Part shown: piece after piece, positions 24,795 to 31,562 of the stretch | How positions within the stretch are numbered: the first letter of the stretch is position 1 | Layout of the letters: each line of letters opens with the position of its first letter | From: CBDUQP01 sp965369385 | Lineage (GTDB): Bacteria; Planctomycetota; Phycisphaerae; SM23-33 | Assembly: GCA_965369385.1 (NCBI GenBank) | Contig: CBDUQP010000019.1 | Coordinates: 1 to 32,607 of the forward strand | DNA: 32,607 nt | Direction: 5' to 3' | Translations under genes and position numbers: made by a program | Notes under the pieces: generated by a model | The model's input: the letters and a program-made list of their open reading frames with translations, nothing else | Told to the model about the DNA's origin: nothing | The model's database searches: none

Positions 24795-25330
24795 TCTTTG
24801 TCTCCCGGCGTGATGTTCTCGTCGATTTTGCCAGCCGGGCCGACTATATTCGCCACTTCCTGCTCGTCGGTTATCTCGCTCAGGGTCTGCATGTTTCCGG
24901 TGCTGCTCGAACCAACCAGCACCACCCGCTTGCCAAGCCGCACAACCAACAACTCCTGCCGATGTGACACGCTCATCCGCGTCAGCACCTCAAGGTTGCC
25001 TCCTGATTTCCTCACAGCCCGGCCGCCAAGACGACCCAACACAAACCGCAGCGCAAATATCAGCACAACCACAATCAGCAATGCCAATCCAGTTTGCGCC
25101 AACTGCCACCAAACTGATTTGGGTGAGCTGTCGTCCAGCCTTCTGCCGTCGCTCTCGCTGGTTACGACAGTCGGCGGGGAAACCAGTCTATCCTTCTGAC
25201 TCTCGGCGACTTGTTCTTTCGACTCGCCGCCATCTTTCCCACCAGCGGCAATATCGGCCAGCGCGCCTTGACACCAACATACCGTCAGCATCACCGCCAG
25301 CGCCCAGATTACCCTATTTTGTAGTGTCAT
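24791..25330 (-). CDS. fliO: Flagellar biosynthesis protein FliO
   Basis: A 179-residue protein that chaperones assembly of the FliP ring. A signal peptide (MTLQNRVIWALAVMLTVCWCQGALA) precedes a Ser/Glu-rich linker. A single membrane helix lies at about 84-107 (TGLALLIVVVLIFALRFVLGRLGG). The cytoplasmic FliO domain follows (GGNLEVLTRMSVSHRQELLVVRLGKRVVLVGSS). FliO is the least conserved export component, and identification rests on this domain plus gene order. It overlaps fliN by four bases (ATGA) and fliP by four (GTGA). Confidence 0.85.
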   Translation of the reverse strand: MTLQNRVIWALAVMLTVCWCQGALADIAAGGKDGGESKEQVAESQKDRLVSPPTVVTSESDGRRLDDSSPKSVWWQLAQTGLALLIVVVLIFALRFVLGRLGGRAVRKSGGNLEVLTRMSVSHRQELLVVRLGKRVVLVGSSSTGNMQTLSEITDEQEVANIVGPAGKIDENITPGDKE

Positions 25331-25590
25331 ATAGCTTCACTCATCTGCGGTTGAGGGCACAAACTGCCGGCCACTTCGCTCACGCGGACGGCAAACATCC
25401 CGTCAACCACCACCAGTTCGCCAGTCGCTATCGCCTTGCCGTTCATGTGAACCGTCACATCATCGCTGTTGGAATCGTCAAGAAGCACACTGCTGCCGAT
25501 GCCTAGTCCAGCCAGTTCGTCTGCATCCAGCACAGCTTGGGCTACGTCTATTCGCATCATTCTGTCTGTAGCTATGCAACCCATCGGCAT
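25327..25590 (-). CDS. fliN: Flagellar rotor switch protein FliN (short)
   Basis: An 87-residue SpoA-domain protein of the rotor C-ring. It has the FliN pattern: LIDVAQ-like start, LAGLGIGSSVLLDD, VTVHMNGKAIATGELVVVDGMFAVRVSEV. It is little more than the SpoA domain itself, with almost no N-terminal extension. Its start shares one base with the fliJ stop (TGATG), and its stop overlaps the fliO start. FliM, the usual partner between FliG and FliN, is not in the window. Confidence 0.85.
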   Translation of the reverse strand: MPMGCIATDRMMRIDVAQAVLDADELAGLGIGSSVLLDDSNSDDVTVHMNGKAIATGELVVVDGMFAVRVSEVAGSLCPQPQMSEAI

Positions 25591-26057
25591 CAGTCCTTCT
25601 CGCTTGTCTCTGCCCGTCGGGAAACCATCTTCGATACATAGACCTCATCGGCTTCCTGGCTGTCGGATCGTTCGCCCTGCATCCGAACCTGCTGACCAAG
25701 CCGATCACTATACACCTGCGCGACTTTGCGATTCTTCTGAACTTCGATAAGTCGCGCGTTTTGAATTTCCAGCACCTTTCTCGCACCGCCGATTCTTGCT
25801 TCGTCATTGGCACTGAGTCTTTCGATCTGCCGCCCGCTACTTCGATACATCGCCCACATCGCAGGGTCAACTTCGCCTTCAGCCAGTGTCTGCGACGCAG
25901 CCGCGTTTGCCTTCGCCATAATATCGCCAAGGATCGCCTGGCGATGCTCAAGATTATGAACATCCGTCGCCGCACGCTGCTGGTCGATCTTCGCCAGTTG
26001 CTGCTGCTGGTCGCTCAGTCTCAAGAGCATCTTGCTGCGAGTGATTTCAGGTCCCAT
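25590..26057 (-). CDS. fliJ: FliJ-like export chaperone
   Basis: A 155-residue, almost wholly helical, Gln/Ala/Arg-rich protein predicted to form a long coiled coil (MLLRLSDQQQQLAKIDQQRAA, ARKVLEIQNARLIEVQKNRKVAQVYSDRLGQQVRMQ). FliJ sequences diverge strongly, so the call rests on size, coiled-coil character and position just after fliI. FliJ couples the FliI ATPase ring to FlhA. The ATG at 26057 has GGAAGG upstream and overlaps the fliI end by 11 bases. A longer in-frame start at 26132 lies inside fliI and is rejected. Confidence 0.75.
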   Translation of the reverse strand: MGPEITRSKMLLRLSDQQQQLAKIDQQRAATDVHNLEHRQAILGDIMAKANAAASQTLAEGEVDPAMWAMYRSSGRQIERLSANDEARIGGARKVLEIQNARLIEVQKNRKVAQVYSDRLGQQVRMQGERSDSQEADEVYVSKMVSRRAETSEKD

Positions 26058-27426
26058 GAATATACCTTCCAACCGAAAGCGGCATGCGACTGGCATGCTT
26101 TGTGCGTTTCTCGCTCGACGCCAAAGAGCCAACCAGCTCTATCAGGCTGTCGACCGTATCCTTCATCTCGAAAGTCTCGTCGCACCTTTGCGACAGTAAC
26201 GCCCGCGACCGCAGTTCCGCCTGGATCGCTGCATCGTGCTGGACGCTGCTGCCCGCCTTGTACGCCCCGATATTGCACATATCGCGAATCTCATCATGCA
26301 GCGCAAGCTGGCCATGCAACTTGCGCCACGCAGCCATGTGCTCAGGCGATGCGATATCGCCCATCACGCGGCTTACACTACGCAGGCAATCCACCGCCGG
26401 GTACTGCCCGCGATTCGCCATCTGTCGCGAAAGCATTATATGCCCGTCAGTTACAGACTTTACCGCATCGCTTATCGGGTCGTTCAGTTCGTCGCTTTCT
26501 GCCAGCACCGTATAGAATCCCGTTATCGATCCCTGTTCAGTGCGGCCGCCTCTTTCCAGCAATCGCGGAAGCAAATTGAACACGCTCGGGGTGTATCCTT
26601 TGCTGGTCGGCGGCTCGCCTGCGACCAGTCCGATCTGTCGCTGAGCCATCGCCAAGCGAGTCAACGAATCCATGAGCAACAGAACATTTTTGCCTTGGGC
26701 GCGGAAGAATTCAGCTATCGCCGTAGCGGTCGCGCCTGCCTGCAACCGCAGCAGCGGAGGATCGTCGCCGGTGGAGACAACCACTACCGAATGCTCCAGA
26801 CCATCGGGACCAAGATCTCGCTCGACAAAGTCTCTCACCTCGCGGCCTCGCTCGCCGATCAGGCCAACCACCGTCACATCAACACGTGCGTTGCGACCGA
26901 TCATTCCAAGCAACACACTCTTGCCCACACCGCTACCGGACAGAATGCACATCCGCTGGCCCACGCCAACTGTCAGCATCGCATCTATCACCTTTACGCC
27001 AGTGCATAGCGGATCGGTTATTCGCTCGCGCCGCATCGCGGAAATCGGACGCGGCCACAGTTCTGCATGAGCATCTACCGCAATCGGGCCCTTGTCATCT
27101 ATCGGCCGCGCCATACCATCCACCACTCGCCCCAGCATGTCATTGCCAACGGGCACTGTGGGTTCAACGGTGGTGCATTCAACCTGGTCCCCGTGGCAAA
27201 TTCCCGTGGTTCCATCAAGTGGCATGACCAATGTTTCGCTATCGCAGAAGCCCACAACCCGCGCTTCCATCGTCTTGCCGCCGCACAATATTCTGCAGCC
27301 CGCCCCCACAGGAGCGGGAAATCCGCCGACCGAAACCGTCAGTCCGCGAACCGCTACAACACGCCCAGCCACCGTCACCGGCTGAACCTGCTGAAGAATC
27401 TTTTTGTACTGCTCAAGCTGTGACAT
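26047..27426 (-). CDS. fliI: Flagellar export ATPase FliI
   Basis: A 459-residue F1-beta-like ATPase that unfolds and feeds export substrates. Seen: an N-terminal beta-barrel domain, the Walker A ILSGSGVGKSVLLG at about 162-175, Walker B NVLLLMDSLTRLAMAQRQIGL, the family segment GEPPTSKGYTPSVF, and RGGRTEQGSITGFYTVL. The C-terminal helical domain is complete. The start chosen is the ATG at 27426; a GTG six bases earlier is possible. Its start overlaps the fliH end by 14 bases. Confidence 0.95.
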   Translation of the reverse strand: MSQLEQYKKILQQVQPVTVAGRVVAVRGLTVSVGGFPAPVGAGCRILCGGKTMEARVVGFCDSETLVMPLDGTTGICHGDQVECTTVEPTVPVGNDMLGRVVDGMARPIDDKGPIAVDAHAELWPRPISAMRRERITDPLCTGVKVIDAMLTVGVGQRMCILSGSGVGKSVLLGMIGRNARVDVTVVGLIGERGREVRDFVERDLGPDGLEHSVVVVSTGDDPPLLRLQAGATATAIAEFFRAQGKNVLLLMDSLTRLAMAQRQIGLVAGEPPTSKGYTPSVFNLLPRLLERGGRTEQGSITGFYTVLAESDELNDPISDAVKSVTDGHIMLSRQMANRGQYPAVDCLRSVSRVMGDIASPEHMAAWRKLHGQLALHDEIRDMCNIGAYKAGSSVQHDAAIQAELRSRALLSQRCDETFEMKDTVDSLIELVGSLASSEKRTKHASRMPLSVGRYIHGT

Positions 27427-28192
27427 AGTCACCCTGGGGTTGAGATTTGCTTCCTGCTCTACCTTCTTCGCTCACGTACTGGCCGCTATCGCCGGCTATC
27501 AGTGCGCGAGCCACATTGTGAAGTTGCGTCTCAATGGTCGCGTCATACTGGCCGCGTGCGGTTTCGACGCGAACTCCGCCCGGAGAGACAGTCTCGTCGG
27601 CAAGCATGCACGCATTTTCGTTCAGGCCTAGCGTCTCTATGAGTTCATGGAACTCCTGACGCAGGGGTTCAAGTTGAGATGGATTCACATGCACCGTCAC
27701 TTCGTCGGTATGCACCAACTCCATCACCTTATGAAGGTTGATCCTGGCGGCAGACACGTCAACCGCAGCCACTTCGCCGACGATTTTGGAGGCGAGTTGA
27801 ATCGCAAACGACAGCACCTCGTCACTTCGCATCTGGAGTGTCTGCTTGCGTGCGACTTCCAATTGACGAACCGTCGCGTGGGCAACCATTGCGAGTTTCG
27901 CAACGTCGCCGCCATCAGGCTTGGTACATACACGAGTGACAGCTTGCTTGTCGGCGGCTTCGGCATGTCCGCAACTGTGTCCGCGAGCGAAGCCTTCGTT
28001 ATATCCCTGTTCGACGGCCTGGCGCTTAATCGCTTCGCACTGGGCACGCGCGTCGGAGACTATCCTGGCCGCTTGTTGGCGGGCATCGAGAATCACTTGT
28101 CTTGCCTGGGCGGCGAAGTCGGACAGCTTGCGAATTTCCTGCACAGACACGCCATCAGGGAGATCGCTATCGGCTTTCATTACCTTGGTCAT
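27413..28192 (-). CDS. fliH: FliH-like export ATPase regulator
   Basis: A 259-residue stator-like protein of the export ATPase. The N-terminal half is a charged coiled coil containing a V/F1-b-like helix (ILDARQQAARIVSDARAQCEAIKRQAVEQGYNEGFARGHSCG). The C-terminal half has the FliH/NolV features SFAIQLASKIVG, VTVHVNPSQLEPL and GGVRVETARGQYDATIETQL. The ATG at 28192 overlaps the stop of fliF-fliG as ATGA. A longer in-frame start at 28240 would lie within that gene. Confidence 0.88.
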   Translation of the reverse strand: MTKVMKADSDLPDGVSVQEIRKLSDFAAQARQVILDARQQAARIVSDARAQCEAIKRQAVEQGYNEGFARGHSCGHAEAADKQAVTRVCTKPDGGDVAKLAMVAHATVRQLEVARKQTLQMRSDEVLSFAIQLASKIVGEVAAVDVSAARINLHKVMELVHTDEVTVHVNPSQLEPLRQEFHELIETLGLNENACMLADETVSPGGVRVETARGQYDATIETQLHNVARALIAGDSGQYVSEEGRAGSKSQPQGDYVTA

Positions 28193-30021
28193 TGGGCTAC
28201 CTCCACACGTTCGACTGCCTGCCTGGATTCCGATATCCATCGCTCCTGCCTAGCGTTACGAATCGCGTCGAGCACTCTTTGCTGGGCGGTTTCCACCTCG
28301 CTCAGACGCACAGGCTCCAGGCGTTCCATACGATTCTTCAAACGCTTGGCCGCCAGCGATGACATGCTCGCCAGCACACGCTTCTTGATTCCGCGTGCCG
28401 CCGTACGCATCGCTATCGCCAGATCGTCTATGTCCACAACCGCCAGTGCACCGGCCAGCGTGTCGGCCGACATTCTCACGATATCCTCAAACGCCAAAAC
28501 ACAATCCTCGCTGCCCGTCGCAGACTTGTCAGCGTGGAATTCACTCCGCGACACAGAAGCATCCAAAGCCACCTTCGCAGCCAGTTCCGCCTCAATCCCG
28601 TCAAGCACAGCCGCCGGTATTTGGGCGGAAGTTTCCAGCGAATCCAAAACACTGCGGCGAATCGAACCATCAATCCCCGCCAACACGTCATATCGCTTGG
28701 ACGCCGGAAGATGATGCAACACTGCCGCCATCGTCCCGGGACGCTCACCGGCAAGCAACTCGCCAATAGCCGCAGCGTTAACCGCATCAAGGAAACCAAA
28801 ACGCAACTGCCCCGACACGACGGAACGATGCGATGAGTTTGTAGAATTTGCAGAATCGCTGATTGCCTTATCCACCGGGCCGGTCAACGCTTCACCGGCT
28901 ACCGACGCCCCGCCGCGACGCCTGCTGACACATACCGCCGCCAATGCCGCAAGAACCGCGCCAACCAACGCAGTGATTACCGGAACACCCCACCCTGGAA
29001 TACTCGCCTTGATACTGCCTGCACCGGCAGAGTCCGCAACGCCCGAACCCGGTCGCGTCTGATATTCAGTTACGGTAACATCACGACTACCGAGCAGGTG
29101 CGATACCCGCAGGCGAATAGACGCCAACTTCGCGGCCGCCGCTTTCCGGTTATCCTTCGCAGATCGGCTTGTGTCTCGCAGATAGTTGGACGGGACCGAA
29201 ACAATCGCCCGCGCCGCCTTGCCTCGCCCGACGCCGAATTGCACCATTATCCGCACAGCAGGAATATCGCTAAGCAGATCCTGAAGCCTGCCTCGCATGG
29301 CTTGTTCACGCCGAGCAACCGCCGCTGCCCCGCGCACCGAAGCGTCCACGCTGTAACTGTTACCCAGGTTATCCACGATGCGAACGTCGTCACATTTGAG
29401 CGATGCTATGCTGCCCGAAACGAGATCGGCTATCGCGACCAGCAGTTGGGGGGATATCGGGCGACTGTTGTGGAGGGTGACTTTCACCGCGGCTGTCGAT
29501 GCGGATTTTCGCTGGCCCAGTCCGCCACGCTGGCCCGGCTCGAACAGCACAGCCGCTGCCTTTACCGGCTCCATAGCGGCAATCAGGCTACCAAGCTCGG
29601 ACATCTTGCGGGCCTGCCACCTTCGCTGGTTCTGGCTATTAGTGCGCCACAGTCCCGATTCGCCCGCGAGCTGTTCGAAGCCCGATGCGCCCGACGCGGT
29701 AGCACCGTCGCCGGCAGACTGCATGCCCGCCAGCAGCTTTCGGCCGCCGTCCCTATCTGCATCATGAACCCAAATCACGCCCTTGTGGATTTCATAGTCC
29801 ATGCCAGCCGACGCCAGAACATGACGTGCTTGCTGCAATTGCGTGCGTTGCATAGACGAGGAAATAGCCACCATCTGGCCCGAACCGGCGACGGACACAA
29901 TGATCCAAGCCACACCGGCCAGCACAAGCAGCACGCTTGCAATGGCAAACATCCGCGTGCGCGGAGTCATTCCGCTAACGGCTGCCCTTGCCACAATGAG
30001 TTTCTGTTTCAACAATTCCAT
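28189..30021 (-). CDS. fliF-fliG: FliF-FliG fusion: MS-ring protein joined to a shortened rotor protein
   Basis: A 610-residue single open frame. FliF part: first membrane helix at 24-46, RBM1 at about 48-103 (ARHVLASAGMDYEIHKGVIWV), RBM2 at about 122-226 (MEPVKAAAVLFEP, LVSGSIASLKCDDVRIVDNLGN), a short RBM3-like stretch to about 320, and the second helix at about 345-366. After a linker at 367-404 the FliG middle domain begins (405-486; AAIGELLAGERPGTMAAVLHHLP). Then comes the C-terminal domain at about 509-598 (FEDIVRMSADTLAGALAVVDIDDLAIAM, EPVRLSEVETAQQRVLDAIR). FliG_N, which normally docks on the FliF tail, and the second armadillo segment are absent. GGAGG precedes the ATG. FliF is also short: the beta-collar insertion seems missing. 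Confidence 0.88.
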   Translation of the reverse strand: MELLKQKLIVARAAVSGMTPRTRMFAIASVLLVLAGVAWIIVSVAGSGQMVAISSSMQRTQLQQARHVLASAGMDYEIHKGVIWVHDADRDGGRKLLAGMQSAGDGATASGASGFEQLAGESGLWRTNSQNQRRWQARKMSELGSLIAAMEPVKAAAVLFEPGQRGGLGQRKSASTAAVKVTLHNSRPISPQLLVAIADLVSGSIASLKCDDVRIVDNLGNSYSVDASVRGAAAVARREQAMRGRLQDLLSDIPAVRIMVQFGVGRGKAARAIVSVPSNYLRDTSRSAKDNRKAAAAKLASIRLRVSHLLGSRDVTVTEYQTRPGSGVADSAGAGSIKASIPGWGVPVITALVGAVLAALAAVCVSRRRGGASVAGEALTGPVDKAISDSANSTNSSHRSVVSGQLRFGFLDAVNAAAIGELLAGERPGTMAAVLHHLPASKRYDVLAGIDGSIRRSVLDSLETSAQIPAAVLDGIEAELAAKVALDASVSRSEFHADKSATGSEDCVLAFEDIVRMSADTLAGALAVVDIDDLAIAMRTAARGIKKRVLASMSSLAAKRLKNRMERLEPVRLSEVETAQQRVLDAIRNARQERWISESRQAVERVEVAQ

Positions 30022-30092
30022 CTGCCTGGGTCCTCCATGACCCTGAGGCTAAACATAAGCGTTCTTCCTGACAACTCACGCAACTTCGCCTG

Positions 30093-30938
30093 CTAATGAT
30101 CGATCCCGGCGAAGTAATCCCGCATGAATTCTAACGATTTGCGATCTGCCTTGAAACTCGCGATTTTGTTGAGTCGCTCGAATGTCGACTCGTCATAAAG
30201 CCGATGCCCGCCGGGTGTCCAGCGGGATTCTCTTATCAGTCCCATAGTGGTGTAGTTGTGGATCGTCTGGCGACTTAGGCCGGAGTAGTCCACCACTTCA
30301 CCGATGCGATACAGCTTGGGCGGTAAGGGCCTTGAAGCCGGCCTGTCATACGCGCCCCGAAGCGGAACCTGAAAACGCTCAGCCACCTTCGACCGCTGCG
30401 ACAACACGCCAGTAGCAGTGGCTCCCGAACTCACAACAGCAGAAGCATCCGAATCCGAGGCCGAGACTGATGCATCCGAAGAACCCGAAGCCGTAAAACC
30501 TGCGGCCGCGAAATCCGCCGCCACCTGAGCATCCCCGTCAAAGCCCGCATCGATATTGCCATCGCCAGCACTACCATTAGCACTGCTACCAGCACTGCTA
30601 CCAGCATCCTTGCCGGCATCATTGGCTGCGTTGGCCGCATTGGCAGAAGCGACAACATCCACACCGGCATCGCCAGATGCCTGGTGTTGCGAACTACCAT
30701 AGTTCTCTAAACCGTCGGAGCCGAGTGACTGGCCAGAACTGCCGGGGGCACCACACCTGCGTGGCTGTCCGATACTACCGCAGTCGCCAGACCCGCATGG
30801 CTGGTCCGAGCTGGCAGAGCAGCCCGACCTGCCTAACTGACCGACAGTATCCAATTCGCCAAGTCCGCGTGACTGGCCCGGGCCACCCGCTCTGTCCTGC
30901 GAATTCTCGCTCGAATTGTCTGTGTTCGTATAGTCCAT
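30093..30938 (-). CDS. MerR-type regulator with a long low-complexity N-terminus
   Basis: A 281-residue protein with a MerR-like winged HTH at the C-terminus, residues 209-275 (LYRIGEVVDYSGLSRQTIHNYTTMGLIRESRWTPGGHRLYDE), where MerR proteins normally have it at the N-terminus. Residues 1-180 are Gly/Ser/Ala/Asp-rich and without predicted fold. It lies 71 bp upstream of fliF-fliG on the same strand, so it is a candidate regulator of the flagellar operon. The ATG at 30938 has no Shine-Dalgarno sequence and lies 12 bases from a palindrome; no other ATG is in frame before the HTH. A GTG start closer to the HTH cannot be excluded. Confidence 0.8.
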   Translation of the reverse strand: MDYTNTDNSSENSQDRAGGPGQSRGLGELDTVGQLGRSGCSASSDQPCGSGDCGSIGQPRRCGAPGSSGQSLGSDGLENYGSSQHQASGDAGVDVVASANAANAANDAGKDAGSSAGSSANGSAGDGNIDAGFDGDAQVAADFAAAGFTASGSSDASVSASDSDASAVVSSGATATGVLSQRSKVAERFQVPLRGAYDRPASRPLPPKLYRIGEVVDYSGLSRQTIHNYTTMGLIRESRWTPGGHRLYDESTFERLNKIASFKADRKSLEFMRDYFAGIDH

Positions 30939-30950
30939 TGATCTATTTTT

Positions 30951-30966
30951 ACGTTTTGTAAAACGT
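30951..30966. promoter_or_regulatory. Candidate operator palindrome upstream of the MerR-like gene
   Basis: ACGTTTTGTAAAACGT is a perfect 7-2-7 inverted repeat ending 12 bases before the MerR-like start codon. Its length and symmetry suit a dimeric regulator. On the minus strand a TTGCAA lies just upstream and an A/T-rich box just downstream, so it may sit in the promoter spacer, as in MerR-controlled promoters (an inference). Confidence 0.5.
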
Positions 30967-31060
30967 CTATTGCAATTATTGCGGAAATGGGACCATAGGG
31001 AAGCGAAAAATCAGAAAAATCTGCCGAGATTTGCATTTTTCCTAAAGTCTTACACAGAAA

Positions 31061-31165
31061 GCCCCAAAACCAACCCCACCAACCCCCATTCCCCCGCCCA
31101 AAACCGCCCCAACTAACCAGTTCCCAAACCACCACCCACCTGTCCACAATCACCCCAAAACACCC
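31061..31165. other. C/A-rich tract; minus-strand G-runs
   Basis: About 105 bases with very few G or T on the plus strand and about ten C-runs of three or more (CCCC, CCCCC, CCC). The minus strand therefore carries many G-runs able to form G-quadruplexes. It lies upstream of the MerR-like gene and the flagellar operon. The frame open across it encodes only Trp/Gly-rich nonsense. In the remainder of 30967-31260 I see no gene. Confidence 0.6.
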
Positions 31166-31261
31166 AAACGCCACATAAAAGGCACCATCGCCATTCACCA
31201 CTGAAACGTATCGAATCACTTCTGACCCCGCAAATTCGTCCTCTAAGCCATTGCTATTCTA

Positions 31262-31366
31262 GTGCTCTGTCCCACGAATAATGACCGATGGCAACCTGCC
31301 AGTAGCAACTGGCAGGCAAGAACTTATGAAGACTTAATACCCATCAGTTTCGCCGGGACAAAGAAC
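31262..31366. mobile_element. MITE-like element, right copy
   Basis: A 105-bp element flanked by TA (31260-31261, 31367-31368). Its ends are GTGCTCTGTCCC and, reading in from the other side, GTTCTTTGTCCC. It matches the element at 16315-16431 over nearly its whole length, in the opposite orientation. Its centre is a perfect 9-bp hairpin, CCTGCCAGT/ACTGGCAGG. It is non-coding. Confidence 0.65.
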
Positions 31367-31470
31367 TAGATAGAAAGCCACTTCGCCCCACCGCGATGCC
31401 ATCCAATACCTTGGCCCCACCGGAGAGCATGACCCGACAATGAACGCCTGATCCAATATTTTCAGAATAG

Positions 31471-31548
31471 GGAGATATTTTCTCTTTCAGATTGACTTTA
31501 TTGTTGCCGAAGAGACAATAGATAGCTGTAGAGGAGATTTTTTCTCTT
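31471..31548 (+). promoter_or_regulatory. Promoter region with paired repeats before the AAA ATPase
   Basis: GGAGATATTTTCTCTT (31471-31486) and GGAGATTTTTTCTCTT (31533-31548) differ at one base, and each is internally symmetric (GAGA...TCTC). Between them lie TTGACT (31492-31497) and, 16 bases later, GACAAT (31514-31519). This looks like a promoter with a repressor site on each side; the second copy runs up to the ribosome-binding AAGGAG. The preceding 31369-31470 shows nothing I can name. Confidence 0.4.
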
Positions 31549-31562
31549 AAGGAGCAGAGCCA

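Noticed and set aside
27647..28714. 355-codon plus-strand open frame opposite fliH and the fliF-fliG end
   Set aside because: Antisense shadow; no ribosome site and no recognisable motif.
30833..31219. 128-codon minus-strand frame rich in Trp and Gly
   Set aside because: It is the translation of the G-run tract and overlaps the MerR-like gene's start; not protein-like.
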